Shown: positions 1-10,333 of the stretch, in pieces
Layout of the letters: every line of letters starts with the position of its first letter
Position numbering within the stretch: position 1 is the first letter of the stretch
From: an uncultured Chloroflexales bacterium
Lineage (GTDB): Bacteria; Chloroflexota; Chloroflexia; Chloroflexales; Chloroflexaceae
Length of the DNA stretch: 34,399 nt
NCBI GenBank assembly: GCA_937967405.1
Contig: CALCJV010000130.1
Location: 1 to 34,399 of the forward strand
Direction: 5' to 3'
Position numbers and translations under genes: made by a program
Notes under the pieces: generated by a model
The model's input: the letters and a program-made list of their open reading frames with translations, nothing else
What the model was told of the DNA's origin: nothing
Database searches by the model: none

Positions 1-26
1 CGTATTTGCAGAGGCAACAGATACCT

Positions 27-1061
27 ATGCAACAGCTTACTCAGCATGGTTGGTTTGCCATACTAGTCACCCTGCTTAGTGTGGGGTTGATCATATTGGT
101 GGGCTTGCAGGTGAGCAGTCGTACTCCGCCAGCCCAGCTCCAAGTAATCTCAGTTGGCGTAGCGATTGGGCGCGGCGGCTTGGGGGATCGTTCGTTTAAC
201 GATAGTGCCAATGAAGGCTTGATCAAAGCTCAGCGCGAGTTTAATCTTCGCTCACGGCTGATCGAACTCGAACGTGATCAGCAAGAAGCCAATCTCCGCA
301 CCCTCGCCGGCGAGGGGCACGACTTGATTATCGCATTAGGGCAAGAATATGTTCAGCCACTCGCAACCATCGCGCACGAGTTCCCCAAGCAACGCTTTGC
401 AATCCTTGATGCTGAAGTGGATGCGCCCAACGTCACCTCCATCACCTTCCGCGAATTAGAGGGGGATTTCCTCGCAGGCGCACTCAGCGCATTGCTGAGC
501 GAGACGGGCACAGTCGGCTTCTTGGGTGGAGCCAGCATCACTCCAGTTCGGCGCATTGAACACGGCTGGCGGCAAGGCGTGCGCTACATCAATCCCAATG
601 CACGCATCTTGCGCGAATACGCCGGTGATGAAGATGACTTCAGTGCCTTTGCTAAGCCGGAGCTAGGGCTAGAACTCAGCAACCGCATGTACCAGCAGGG
701 CGCAGATGTCATTTATGCAGCGGCCGGGCGCACTGCTCTCGGCGCAATCGAAGCAGCCAACCTGAATGGCAAGATCGTGATTACGACTGGCTCCGACCAA
801 CGCTACCTCAATCCCGATGTGGTTGCCACGAGCCGCACCAAGAACATGGATGTTGCCATGTACACGATCCTAAAGGAACTACGCGAAGGCACCTTGCAGC
901 CAGGCACACGGGTGCTCGATATCAAAACAAATGGGATTGGGCTAGCCCCGCTCGGCGAGCCGCTGGTATCGGCTGAGATTATCCAGCAGATCGATCTGCT
1001 CCGTCAGCAGCTGCAAGACGGGACTATTATCGTTGAAGAACTGTCTGCCCACAAGCCGTGA
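27..1061 (+). CDS. BMP-family (PnrA/Med-like) extracytoplasmic solute-binding protein
   Basis: Likely binds a small solute such as a nucleoside outside the membrane; BMP-family proteins usually serve ABC importers or act as receptors. Residues about 8-30 (from the ATG at 27) form a hydrophobic segment with no lipobox cysteine, so the protein is probably membrane-anchored or secreted rather than a lipoprotein. Family signatures follow in order: a GDRSFND-type motif near residue 55, a LIIALGQEY strand, an FLAGALSALLSETGTVGFLGG block and a VIYAAAG strand. The ATG at 27 is preferred over a TTG at 6 because GAGG lies at 11-14, but only a few bases upstream are visible. The stop overlaps the start of the next gene by 4 nt (GTGA), implying translational coupling to a sensor phosphatase. 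No permease or ATPase gene follows, so a receptor role is plausible (inference). The ligand is unknown. Confidence 0.8.
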   Translation: MQQLTQHGWFAILVTLLSVGLIILVGLQVSSRTPPAQLQVISVGVAIGRGGLGDRSFNDSANEGLIKAQREFNLRSRLIELERDQQEANLRTLAGEGHDLIIALGQEYVQPLATIAHEFPKQRFAILDAEVDAPNVTSITFRELEGDFLAGALSALLSETGTVGFLGGASITPVRRIEHGWRQGVRYINPNARILREYAGDEDDFSAFAKPELGLELSNRMYQQGADVIYAAAGRTALGAIEAANLNGKIVITTGSDQRYLNPDVVATSRTKNMDVAMYTILKELREGTLQPGTRVLDIKTNGIGLAPLGEPLVSAEIIQQIDLLRQQLQDGTIIVEELSAHKP

Positions 1062-3613
1062 AACCGCGCTACTACATTTTCGACTGGTGGCAGCAACGCC
1101 TCAGTCGGCAGATTATCCTCCCGACCGCCTTTACCACGATGGTGTTTCTGGCGATCATGGGCTTCGTCGCCTTTCGTGTCGGGCAGAACACGATTGAAGA
1201 ACAGGTCAATATCCGCAACCTCGAAGTGGCACGCTTGATTGCTGGTGATGTGAGCCGCTTCTTCCAGATTACGTTGGACATCACCCGCCTGCAAGAAACC
1301 CAGCTCCTTGACCAAACCAAGCCCGCCGAACAGGTGCGAGCCATGCAAGCCCTGCGGCGCGTCTTCCCCGGCACCTACACCAAGCTGCGCCTGCTGGACC
1401 GCGACGGCAATCTGATGCTTTCGATGCAAGACAGCAATGAGCCACGCCAGACGTTTGACGTAGATCGCTACGATCCGCCCCGCCCAATCCCGTTGGATGA
1501 GAGCATCTTGCGCGGGCTCGAGTCGAATCGGATTACCGTATCGCAAGCTGATTTCCGCCCCATCACCAACTGGCCCTACATCACCGTCACGTTGCCGCTT
1601 GCTACACCGCTGGCCCGCACCGGCGGCGCATTGGTCTCGGAGATTGATCTGCGGACCTTCTGGAGCCGCGTAGATAGCCTTGATATTGAGGGTAGCCAAG
1701 CCTTTATCATAGACTCACGTGGGATTATCCTTGCCCACCCAGACCGACAGCGAGTGGGTATGCAGATTGATACCACCAACATCAGTCCCGTGTTTCAAGG
1801 CTTTGAGGGTAGCACTACCTACGAACGCGATGGCGAGGAGTACATTGTGGCCTTCTCCCCCATCAGCAGCGTGGTGGATTGGGCCGTACTGGTTGAGCAG
1901 CGCAGTAGCGTTGCCTTCGCGCCAGTGCGAACAACCGCCCTCGTTGCCATTACGGCCACCATCTTGAGTGCGCTATGTGTGGCTGCAATTGTCTCAAGCC
2001 TCGTGCAGAACAGCCTGCGCCCAGTCGAGGAGCTGAGTGCAATCTCCTCGCGGATTGCCTCCAGCGGCGACCTGAGTGATGAGTCGCTAGCCCGCACCCG
2101 TGAGATTGCCGCGCACGGGGGTGCGACTGAGATTGGTACGCTCGCAACATCATTTGATCGCATGGTCAGCAGCCTACGCACAGCCCAAGAAGACCTGTTG
2201 CAATGGAATGAGCAGCTCGAACACCGCGTCGAGGAGCGCACCGCCGAGCTGCATACCGTGCTGGATATTGCCCGCCTGAGTGGGGCTTCGCTGCGCCAAG
2301 CCGATGTGATGCAGACATTGCTGCAACAGATTGAGCGCCTCGTTGAGTATGATTCAGCGGTGATCCTGTTGCTCGATAGCACCGGTACAGCATTGGATTT
2401 CTTTGCGGCCGCCGATCTTGTTGAGCAGCAGCCACGTGCAACCCGCATTCCCGTAGACAGATACCCGCTTAACGTGCTGGTGCTTGAGAACAAAACCCCG
2501 ATAATCGTGCGCGATACGCGCCTCGAACCACTCTGGCGGGATACCGGCGATTATGCCTTGAGTTGGTTGGGTGCGCCATTGGTTGTGCAGGATAAAGCGA
2601 TTGGGGTGCTGGCCCTGCTGAAACAAGAAGCCAACTTCTATACCCACGAACACGCCAACCTGCTCACTGCGCTGGCCTCACACGTGGCCGTGATGCTAGC
2701 TCACGCCCGCCTGTACGAGGATTCGGTGCAGCGCGTGGAGCGGGAACTGCGCCAAGCCGAGCAGATTCAGCAGCACCTCTTTCCGCAGCCGCCCCAGATT
2801 AGCGGCTTGCAAGTTGCCGCCTATTTCCGCCCCGCCCGCGAAACCACGGGCGATTTCTATGAATTTATCAGCAATGTGGATCCTTACAAGAATGGCAATG
2901 TGATTGCCCAAAACGGTGCGCTATCGGCGTATGCCACGCTTGATCTTGGCCCAAGCGAAATGGTGGTTGTCTTGGGCGATGTCTCCGGCAAGAGCTTGCC
3001 CGCCGCCCTGCTGATGGCGATGGCGCGTACCGCCATCCGTTCGGCCGCCCGTGCGATGCCGCACTACATCGAAGGCGTGATGGAACTCTCGAATGCGACA
3101 CTGGTGGGGGAGTTGCCGCGCGGCAGTTTTGTTGCCGCGACGTATGCCCTGTTTGATCGGGATGAGCTTGCCCTGCATCTGATCAATGCCGCCCAACCCG
3201 CACCGTTGCTGCTCCGCGAGGGGGCGGTGCAAGAGCTAGCAGGGAGTGGCAGCCACTTGCCGCTGGGCATTATCTACAATCCCGTTTACCAAAGCCAACG
3301 CATTCCGCTTCAGGTCGGCGATACGATCATCTTCTACACCGATGGCCTCGTTGAGGCGCATAACCAGCAGCGCGAGCTACTTGGCTTCGAGCGGCTCACG
3401 GCAGCGATTGGGCAGGCCTACGCGGCAACCAACGGCCAAACGGCCCAGCACATGCTCGATCATCTTTTGGCGGTTGTGGCAGAATGGACGGGAACCGCCC
3501 CCCAAAGCGACGATATTGCGATTGTGGTGGTGCAGGTCGTGCCAGAGACGCTGATCAATCCCAGCCCCCACCACCTAACCCGTGCCACCCTGCCCGCCGT
3601 TGCGGTGCAGTGA
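1058..3613 (+). CDS. Membrane sensor: Cache-HAMP-GAF-SpoIIE/PP2C serine phosphatase
   Basis: Predicted inner-membrane receptor with a protein serine/threonine phosphatase output, of the kind that controls anti-anti-sigma or partner-switching proteins. Domains (851 aa): TM helix about 18-40, extracytoplasmic dCache-like region about 45-285, TM helix about 292-316, HAMP about 316-373, coiled coil about 374-400, GAF about 400-552, a short coiled linker, then a PP2C/SpoIIE domain about 575-840. Metal-binding acidic residues are visible in GDF (D599), GDVSGK (D641), YTDGLVEA (D762) and a late SDDIAIVVV motif, so the phosphatase looks active. The start is GTG, overlapping the stop of the BMP gene as GTGA, so the two are probably co-translated. 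No histidine kinase core is present. The target protein is not encoded nearby. Confidence 0.88.
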   Translation: MKPRYYIFDWWQQRLSRQIILPTAFTTMVFLAIMGFVAFRVGQNTIEEQVNIRNLEVARLIAGDVSRFFQITLDITRLQETQLLDQTKPAEQVRAMQALRRVFPGTYTKLRLLDRDGNLMLSMQDSNEPRQTFDVDRYDPPRPIPLDESILRGLESNRITVSQADFRPITNWPYITVTLPLATPLARTGGALVSEIDLRTFWSRVDSLDIEGSQAFIIDSRGIILAHPDRQRVGMQIDTTNISPVFQGFEGSTTYERDGEEYIVAFSPISSVVDWAVLVEQRSSVAFAPVRTTALVAITATILSALCVAAIVSSLVQNSLRPVEELSAISSRIASSGDLSDESLARTREIAAHGGATEIGTLATSFDRMVSSLRTAQEDLLQWNEQLEHRVEERTAELHTVLDIARLSGASLRQADVMQTLLQQIERLVEYDSAVILLLDSTGTALDFFAAADLVEQQPRATRIPVDRYPLNVLVLENKTPIIVRDTRLEPLWRDTGDYALSWLGAPLVVQDKAIGVLALLKQEANFYTHEHANLLTALASHVAVMLAHARLYEDSVQRVERELRQAEQIQQHLFPQPPQISGLQVAAYFRPARETTGDFYEFISNVDPYKNGNVIAQNGALSAYATLDLGPSEMVVVLGDVSGKSLPAALLMAMARTAIRSAARAMPHYIEGVMELSNATLVGELPRGSFVAATYALFDRDELALHLINAAQPAPLLLREGAVQELAGSGSHLPLGIIYNPVYQSQRIPLQVGDTIIFYTDGLVEAHNQQRELLGFERLTAAIGQAYAATNGQTAQHMLDHLLAVVAEWTGTAPQSDDIAIVVVQVVPETLINPSPHHLTRATLPAVAVQ

Positions 3614-3673
3614 TCCAGCCGCCCGATCCTGCCAGCTCGCCAGCTCGCCAGCATCCGATCAACACAAACACAC

Positions 3674-3708
3674 ACGCGAGGTGTGTACCTCGCGTCGTGC
3701 TGTCCGTT
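3674..3708. terminator. Convergent-gene hairpin between the sensor phosphatase and dnaK
   Basis: A perfect 9-bp stem (arms 3674-3682 and 3687-3695) with a GTGT loop sits between two convergent genes. On the minus strand it is followed by a T-rich stretch (GTGTGTTTGTGTT), so it fits best as the dnaK terminator. On the plus strand there is no clear T run. The rest of 3614-3749 holds only a short CAGCTCGC direct repeat and no gene. Confidence 0.5.
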
Positions 3709-3749
3709 CCTATTCGGTATATCGTCTATGCGCTGCTACATCTACGCAA

Positions 3750-5636
3750 TTACTCGACGGTATATTCACCCTCGACAACCCCGTCTTTGCCACCCTTCGC
3801 GCCTGCTGGATTGCCCGTTGCGCCGGCGGGTGCGCCCGATTCGTAGGCCGCCTGCGAGACCTTGTAAATCTCGGCCTGCAACTCTTCTGACAAGCTCCGC
3901 ATCCGCGAGGCGTTCTCCTGTGCGATGGCTTCACGCAAATCTTTAATCAGCGTCTCGATCCGCCCGCGCAACACACTATCCACCTTATCACCCAGATCGC
4001 TCAAGGTACGCTCGGCACTATAGGCAAGGCTATCGCTCTGATTGCGTAGCTCCACCATTTCGCGGCGGGCGCGGTCTTCGGCGGCATGCGCTTCGGCATC
4101 ACGCACCATCCGCTCAACCTCATCCTTCGTGAGATTGGTGCTCGCCGTAATCGTGATCTTCTGGGCTTTGCCGGTCGCTTTGTCCTGCGCCGAGACATTC
4201 AGAATGCCATTCGCATCAATGTCGAAGGTCACTTCAATCTGGGGTATGCCACGTGGCGCAGGTGGAATGCCCTCCAACCGGAACTTGCCTAGCGTCATGT
4301 TGTCGTTGGCCATCTCGCGCTCGCCTTGCAAGATGTGGATGTCCACGGCAGTTTGGTTATCGGCGGCAGTCGAAAAGATCTCGCTCTTCTTGGTCGGGAT
4401 CGTTGTGTTGCGCTCGATCAGCTTGGTCATCACCCCACCCAGCGTCTCTACGCCAAGCGAGAGCGGAGTTACGTCTAGCAACACCACATCCTTCACTTCA
4501 CCACCCAACACACCCGCTTGAATGGCAGCCCCAATCGCTACCACTTCATCTGGGTTGACGCTCTTGTTTGGCTCCTTGCCCGTCAGTTTGCGGATCATCT
4601 CCTGCACCACTGGCATGCGCGTCGAGCCACCCACCAGCACCACCTCATCCAGCTGGCTCGGCTTTATATCGGCATCACGCAGGGCATTCTGCACCGGACC
4701 CTTGAGCCGCTCGGTCAAGTCCGCCGTAAGCTGTTCAAACTTGGAGCGGCTCAGGCGCAGTTGCAGGTGCTTGGGACCGCTCACATCGGCTGTAATAAAG
4801 GGCAGGTTAATTTCGGTTTCAGCAAGCCCCGATAGCTCGATCTTGGCTTTTTCGGCCGCTTCCTTCAAGCGTTGCAGAGCTTGGCGATCCTTACCCAAAT
4901 CCACACCCTGATCCTTGCGGAACTCATCAATCAACCACTCAACGATGCGCTGGTCATAGTCATCGCCACCCAGATGGGTATCGCCATTGGTCGCTTTGAC
5001 TTGCACCACACCGTCACCTACTTCAAGGATCGACACGTCGAACGTACCACCGCCCAAGTCGAAGACAAGGATTGTCTCTTCATTGCGCTTGTCCAAGCCA
5101 TAAGCAAGCGCGGCGGCCGTCGGCTCATTGATGATCCGCAGCACCTCTAGGCCTGCAATGCGCCCCGCGTCTTTGGTTGCCTGACGCTGGCTATCATTGA
5201 AGTAGGCCGGCACGGTAATCACCGCTTGGGTCACCGGCTCACCGAGATAGGCTTCGGCATCAGCCTTGAGCTTTTGCAGCACCATCGCACTGATCTCTTG
5301 CGGGGCATACTCCTTGCCCGTCTGCGGTGAATAGAGCCGCACATCGGTCTGGGGGCCTTTCCGCACCGCAAACGGCACCATCTCACGCTCACTCACCGTA
5401 TCGTCGTAGTTGCGCCCAATAAATCGCTTCACTGAGAAGAAAGTATTTTCTGGATTGATTGTCGCTTGGCGTTTGGCCGTCTGGCCCACCAGCCGCTCGC
5501 CATTCTTGGCAAAGGCGACAATCGAAGGCGTGGTGCGGTTACCTTCGGCATTGGGAATCACCACTGGATCGCCACCTTCCATCACTGCGACAACTGAGTT
5601 GGTTGTCCCTAAGTCAATCCCAACAATTTTACCCAT
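3750..5636 (-). CDS. dnaK: Molecular chaperone DnaK (Hsp70)
   Basis: ATP-dependent cytoplasmic chaperone that binds exposed hydrophobic peptides with DnaJ and GrpE. It has the full Hsp70 layout in 628 aa: an N-terminal ATPase domain opening with GIDLGTTNS, the phosphate-binding [12 protein letters not shown] motif near residue 195 and the VGGSTRMP motif near 340. A substrate-binding domain contains the [14 protein letters not shown] linker region, and a helical lid ends in a glycine-rich tail with a terminal acidic [12 protein letters not shown] at 5636 is preceded by AAGGAGA. grpE and dnaJ are not adjacent, so this is a stand-alone copy, possibly one of several in the genome (inference). No CIRCE operator is visible upstream; the intergenic region instead carries short repeats. 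Confidence 0.98.
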   Translation of the reverse strand: MGKIVGIDLGTTNSVVAVMEGGDPVVIPNAEGNRTTPSIVAFAKNGERLVGQTAKRQATINPENTFFSVKRFIGRNYDDTVSEREMVPFAVRKGPQTDVRLYSPQTGKEYAPQEISAMVLQKLKADAEAYLGEPVTQAVITVPAYFNDSQRQATKDAGRIAGLEVLRIINEPTAAALAYGLDKRNEETILVFDLGGGTFDVSILEVGDGVVQVKATNGDTHLGGDDYDQRIVEWLIDEFRKDQGVDLGKDRQALQRLKEAAEKAKIELSGLAETEINLPFITADVSGPKHLQLRLSRSKFEQLTADLTERLKGPVQNALRDADIKPSQLDEVVLVGGSTRMPVVQEMIRKLTGKEPNKSVNPDEVVAIGAAIQAGVLGGEVKDVVLLDVTPLSLGVETLGGVMTKLIERNTTIPTKKSEIFSTAADNQTAVDIHILQGEREMANDNMTLGKFRLEGIPPAPRGIPQIEVTFDIDANGILNVSAQDKATGKAQKITITASTNLTKDEVERMVRDAEAHAAEDRARREMVELRNQSDSLAYSAERTLSDLGDKVDSVLRGRIETLIKDLREAIAQENASRMRSLSEELQAEIYKVSQAAYESGAPAGATGNPAGAKGGKDGVVEGEYTVE

Positions 5637-5728
5637 AGGAATCTGCTCTCCTTTTCACCGTAATTGCGGCAAGCATGAACGCGCACCAACGCAGTAGGTA
5701 CGAGTGGCTTGCACATAACACTGTAAGT

Positions 5729-5783
5729 AGTGTACCAAAAGGGTACTAGTATGCTGCAAGAATGGTGTTAGATTTGTGTTAGA
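5729..5783. promoter_or_regulatory. Repeats in the dnaK / hydrolase divergent intergenic region
   Basis: Two elements are visible. One is an inverted repeat, GTACC (5732-5736) and GGTAC (5742-5746), separated by 5 nt. The other is a direct repeat of GTGTTAGA at 5765-5772 and 5776-5783, exactly 11 bp apart. On the minus strand, reading toward dnaK, the direct repeat is TCTAACAC twice with a 3-bp gap. Candidate dnaK promoter hexamers (TTGCAG and TACACT on the minus strand) are poorly spaced at 19 bp. Operator function is an inference. Confidence 0.3.
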
Positions 5784-5866
5784 ACTTGGGCCTAGGCGGC
5801 AAGCGGGGGCATTCGATGCGAAGCTCGGCCCACCCGCTCGCGCAGCACACTGGCTCGGACACGCGG

Positions 5867-5872
5867 TATAAT
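5867..5872 (+). promoter_or_regulatory. -10 box for the alpha/beta hydrolase gene
   Basis: A consensus TATAAT lies about 40 bp before the ATG at 5910 and 55 bp before the ATG at 5928. The -35 region (around AGCACA at 5844-5849) is not consensus. Transcription would start near 5879. Confidence 0.5.
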
Positions 5873-5927
5873 GCCTGCGAGAAGTCTCACTCAACCCTGA
5901 GCCAGCATAATGGGAGAACAACCACGT

Positions 5928-7016
5928 ATGCTCCAGCGCATCGGAACGGCCCTACTCGTTTGGTTTGCCCTGTTCGATCTGCTGCACGACTGGCGCGGCG
6001 CACGCTGGCTTCCGGCTCAGCTGCGCGGCATCGGTAGGGTCATAGGCCTCTGGGCAGCGATACAGCTAGCGCAGGCGGGGGGAGCAGGGCTAGGGTCTTT
6101 GCTCCTCATCTTCCCGCTGGCCCTCGTGCTTCAGCTTGGGCTGGCGACGCTCCGCAACCGCCACCTGAATCCGCGTGACCTGCTCGCCGAAGGGACCACG
6201 GCAACTCGCACCCTCACCCGGGTAGCCATCCCCGTGCGGCACGGCACTACCCCTGCGCTGCATCTCGTGCCACCACACGGGGCACAGGCCGTGGTGTGTG
6301 TGGCGCATGGCTCTGGCAGCGATAAATACTTCTACACATGGGAAATGAGTGCGCTGCTATTGGCCCGCGGCTTTGCGGTATTGTTGATTGACCTCGATGG
6401 GCATGGCGCAAGTGATCGCCCGCAGGCCTACCCAGATACTAGCGAGAGCTTCAGCGATGTGCTGCGGTGGCTCCGCAGCCGCTATGCCCGAGTCGGGGTG
6501 ATCGGCAAGAGTCTTGGTGGCTGCATTGCCACCCACGCCGCCGCCCATGGCGCATCACTGGATGCACTGGTCGTGATTGGCTCGCCGCCCGCATTGCAGC
6601 TTACCCGCGCCCAAGTGCGGCGCGAGGCCCGCGGCTTGCTGCGTTATGCAATCCTGCGCCAGCTGCGCTACGGCAGCATCATGCACTTGGTGCGGGCATG
6701 GACAACGACTCCCAAGCAACGCACCCTGATCGCTACCGAAGACTTGATCGCCCGCCTTGATCTGTGTGGCAGCCTGCGCCAGCTGGGGCATAGCCCTACG
6801 CGCCTGCCCCTGCTGCTGATCTACGGCACACATGATGCCCTCGTGCCGCCCGCTGCTGTAGATCAGGTAGAGGCCGCCAAGCCTGCATGGGCGGTGCTGT
6901 ATCGCCTGAAGCGCGGCACACACCTCTCGACGATGGTTGATCCGCGCACGCTCCAGCTGGTTGGAGCATGGCTCACCCTTCAACTACACCCCACCTCACC
7001 CAACGAATATTCCTGA
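5928..7016 (+). CDS. Membrane-anchored alpha/beta hydrolase
   Basis: Serine hydrolase of unknown substrate. Two or more hydrophobic segments lie in the first about 90 residues (around 6-20 and 35-85), followed by a soluble alpha/beta hydrolase domain. Visible catalytic features are an oxyanion HGSGSDKYFYTW motif, the nucleophile elbow GKSLGG, a YGTHDALVP loop for the acid and a GTHLSTM histidine near the C-terminus. The fold and family resemble esterase/lysophospholipase-like proteins. ATG 5928 has GGGAG at 5912-5916 upstream; ATG 5910 is in frame, adds six residues and has no clear ribosome-binding site. It is divergent from dnaK and ends just before the metY promoter, so it is probably monocistronic. 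Confidence 0.82.
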   Translation: MLQRIGTALLVWFALFDLLHDWRGARWLPAQLRGIGRVIGLWAAIQLAQAGGAGLGSLLLIFPLALVLQLGLATLRNRHLNPRDLLAEGTTATRTLTRVAIPVRHGTTPALHLVPPHGAQAVVCVAHGSGSDKYFYTWEMSALLLARGFAVLLIDLDGHGASDRPQAYPDTSESFSDVLRWLRSRYARVGVIGKSLGGCIATHAAAHGASLDALVVIGSPPALQLTRAQVRREARGLLRYAILRQLRYGSIMHLVRAWTTTPKQRTLIATEDLIARLDLCGSLRQLGHSPTRLPLLLIYGTHDALVPPAAVDQVEAAKPAWAVLYRLKRGTHLSTMVDPRTLQLVGAWLTLQLHPTSPNEYS

Positions 7017-7033
7017 CTCAACAAAACAACCTC

Positions 7034-7061
7034 TTGACAATTCGGAAGAGCGTGGTATGAT
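7034..7061 (+). promoter_or_regulatory. Promoter of the metY-metX transcript
   Basis: TTGACA at 7034-7039 and TATGAT at 7056-7061 are separated by 16 bp. The predicted start is near 7068, about 22 nt before the riboswitch P1 stem. Confidence 0.85.
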
Positions 7062-7089
7062 ACGTCAAGAATACAAGTGAATAGCGCAG

Positions 7090-7204
7090 CTCTTATCCAG
7101 AGAGGTGGAGGGACCGACCCAATGAAACCTCGGCAACCCCGCAGATACGGGAGCGTATCGCCGGAAGGTGCCAATTTCGACAGATCACATCTGGAAGATG
7201 AGAG
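7090..7204 (+). ncRNA. SAM-I riboswitch aptamer (S box)
   Basis: This cis-acting aptamer binds S-adenosylmethionine. The hallmark core AGAGGTGGAGGGACCGACCC followed by ATGAAACC and GGCAACC is present. P1 is formed by 7090-7097 and 7197-7204 (8 pairs, one G-U). P3 is a perfect 6-bp hairpin (7144-7149 with 7154-7159, GGAG loop), followed by the conserved AAGGTGCCAATTTC. P4 is CAGAT (7181-7185) with ATCTG (7189-7193). It sits in the leader of metY-metX, which are classical S-box targets, so high SAM should switch the operon off. Confidence 0.97.
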
Positions 7205-7269
7205 GCGTGGCGAAGTGCAGCACCATTCCGGCTGACAGGAAACCTCTGGAGTTACTCTGCAAATACACG

Positions 7270-7299
7270 GCTCTCATCCTACCGATGAGAGCTTTTTTT
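7270..7299 (+). terminator. SAM-riboswitch expression-platform terminator
   Basis: A perfect 9-bp stem (7270-7278 and 7284-7292) with a CTACC loop is followed by seven T residues (7293-7299). The 3' P1 strand GATGAGAG (7197-7204) is identical to the 3' terminator arm, so it can pair with CTCTCATC (7271-7278) as an antiterminator when SAM is absent. About 65 nt separate aptamer and terminator. Confidence 0.95.
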
Positions 7300-7328
7300 G
7301 TATCCTGAATCTAAAGGAGTAGCACTAA

Positions 7329-8618
<1,290 letters not shown>

Positions 8619-8651
8619 CGCCGTCGGTTTGCATTGAAAAGAGGCCTCACA

Positions 8652-9878
8652 ATGGCATTGTTCCGCACCCAACCAAGCTACCCATCGGGAGCAACCACGC
8701 TCCCAGAGCCAGACGCTTCGAGCAGGGGCACGCTTCTGCACTTGCCCCCCGTTGCCCCGCAGGGGGTGGGGCTGGTCCAGACCCACTATGCCACATGGGA
8801 CACCCCGCTGCCGCTCGAAAGTGGAGCGGTGCTTGCGCCGATTACGCTCGCCTATCAAGCCTATGGCCAGCTCAATGCCCGCCGCGACAATGCCATTCTG
8901 TTGCTGCACGCACTCTCTGGCGATGCCCACGCGGCCGGCTACCTCAACCCGCATGATCCCAAGCTGGGCTGGTGGGATGCAATGATCGGGCCCGGCAAGC
9001 CCTTCGATACAACCCGCTACTACGTGCTCTGCTCCAACGTGCTGGGCGGCTGCCAAGGCAGCACTGGCCCCAGCAGCCTGAATCCCCGCACCGGCAAGCC
9101 CTATGCGCTCGACTTTCCCGTGCTAACGATTGGCGATATGGTGCGGGCACAGGTGCGCTTGCTCGATCAGCTCGGGATTGCCACCCTCCATACGGTGGCG
9201 GGCGGCTCGATGGGTGGCTTCCAAGCCCTCGAATGGGCCGTGAGCTACCCCGAACGAGTCCGCAATGTAATCCTATTAGCAACTGCCGCCCGCTCTTCGC
9301 CGCAAACGATTGCGTGGAATAGTATCGGGCGGCGGGCAATTATGAGCGACCCGCGCTGGTGCGCGGGCAACTACTACGGCAGCGAGCCGCCCACCGATGG
9401 GCTAGCGATTGCTCGCCAGATTGGGCACATCACCTACCTGAGCGAGGAGTCGCTGGAGCAGAAGTTTGGGCGGCGGCTCCAAGCCGATTCCGCGCCGCGC
9501 TTCACACTGGCGCAGGAATTTGCTGTTGAAAGCTATTTGACCTATCAGGGGCAGAAATTTAACGAACGCTTTGATGCTAATTCGTATCTCTACATAACCA
9601 AAGCGATGGATTACTGGGATTTACCGGGGCGGTATGGCACGCTCGACCATGCCCTACAGCACAGCACGGCCCGCTTCCTGCTGATCTCCTTCGACAGCGA
9701 TTGGCTCTATCCCACTGCCGAGTCGGAACGCATTGCAACCGCCTTGCGCCGCTTAGGGCGGGATGTGACCCACATTGAGCTGCACTCGTCTGCGGGGCAC
9801 GATGCGTTTCTGGTAGATGCCACCGAGCAGCAGCCATTCATGCACGAATTTCTCGTGCGTGCCGACACAGGGTCGTAG
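8652..9878 (+). CDS. metX: Homoserine O-acetyltransferase
   Basis: Transfers acetyl from acetyl-CoA to L-homoserine, giving the MetY substrate. It is an alpha/beta hydrolase-fold protein with the MetX signatures [12 protein letters not shown], an [15 protein letters not shown] block, and the nucleophile serine in [12 protein letters not shown] (about S186). The acid follows in [11 protein letters not shown] and the histidine in GHDAFLVD near the end. Other enzymes of this fold can use succinyl-CoA, and sequence reading alone cannot exclude that. ATG 8652 (408 aa) is preferred to an in-frame TTG at 8634 because AAAAGAGG lies 7 nt before it. It is co-transcribed with metY. Downstream there is no T-tailed terminator, only a small TGCGC/GCGCA hairpin at 9884-9898. 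Confidence 0.95.
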   Translation: MALFRTQPSYPSGATTLPEPDASSRGTLLHLPPVAPQGVGLVQTHYATWDTPLPLESGAVLAPITLAYQAYGQLNARRDNAILLLHALSGDAHAAGYLNPHDPKLGWWDAMIGPGKPFDTTRYYVLCSNVLGGCQGSTGPSSLNPRTGKPYALDFPVLTIGDMVRAQVRLLDQLGIATLHTVAGGSMGGFQALEWAVSYPERVRNVILLATAARSSPQTIAWNSIGRRAIMSDPRWCAGNYYGSEPPTDGLAIARQIGHITYLSEESLEQKFGRRLQADSAPRFTLAQEFAVESYLTYQGQKFNERFDANSYLYITKAMDYWDLPGRYGTLDHALQHSTARFLLISFDSDWLYPTAESERIATALRRLGRDVTHIELHSSAGHDAFLVDATEQQPFMHEFLVRADTGS

Positions 9879-9907
9879 TTCAATGCGCCTCTAGCGCACA
9901 GGGAGCA

Positions 9908-9946
9908 TTGATTCGACTTGACAGATGCGGTATACTGCATTCTAAA
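9908..9946 (+). promoter_or_regulatory. Promoter(s) of the HU gene
   Basis: Two overlapping pairings are possible, each with a 17-bp spacer: TTGATT (9908-9913) with TATACT (9931-9936), and TTGACA (9918-9923) with TCTAAA (9941-9946). The first has the better -10 and the second the consensus -35. Confidence 0.65.
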
Positions 9947-9993
9947 CCCATCGGCAAAGCTATCGTATGAAGAGACATGGATAAGGAGGCTCC

Positions 9994-10314
9994 GTGACGA
10001 CAGAGAAAGTGCCCGCAATGCAGAAGACCGACTTTATCAAGGCGGTTGCAGCAAAGGCAGCGGTTTCGCAGAAGGATGCGAAGCAGATCGTTGATGCAGC
10101 ATTGGATGTGATCGCTGATGCACTGGCGCAAGGTCATCGGGTCACACTAACTGGCTTTGGCACGTTTGAGGTCCGCCAACGGCAGCAGCGCGAAGGTGTG
10201 AACCCGCAGACGAGTGAGAAGATCACGATTCCAGCGACGCGCACGCCCGGCTTTAGTGCCAGTAGTACGCTGAAAGATCGCGTGCGGAATAGCCATAGCT
10301 CGGACGCAGCCTAA
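9994..10314 (+). CDS. HU-family histone-like DNA-binding protein
   Basis: Small nucleoid protein that bends and compacts DNA. It shows the HU/IHF fold signatures: a KTDFIKAVAAKA helix, GFGTFEVRQR, the NPQT motif and the beta-arm proline region IPATRTPGF, followed by a final LKDRV helix. GTG at 9994 is chosen because a perfect AAGGAGG lies at 9983-9989, though only 4 nt before the start. An ATG at 10018 would remove an 8-residue N-terminal extension and give the classical HU N-terminus (MQKTDF). The gene has its own promoter and a strong terminator, so it is monocistronic. The C-terminal tail is short and slightly polar. Confidence 0.93.
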   Translation: MTTEKVPAMQKTDFIKAVAAKAAVSQKDAKQIVDAALDVIADALAQGHRVTLTGFGTFEVRQRQQREGVNPQTSEKITIPATRTPGFSASSTLKDRVRNSHSSDAA

Positions 10315-10333
10315 GCCCCCAGCATACTTGTAG

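Noticed and set aside
5637..5909. CIRCE (HrcA) operator upstream of dnaK
   Set aside because: I looked for TTAGCACTC-N9-GAGTGCTAA and found no match; only unrelated short repeats are present.
9842..9858. Perfect 6-bp hairpin at the end of metX as a terminator
   Set aside because: It lies inside the conserved coding end, with no T run after it.
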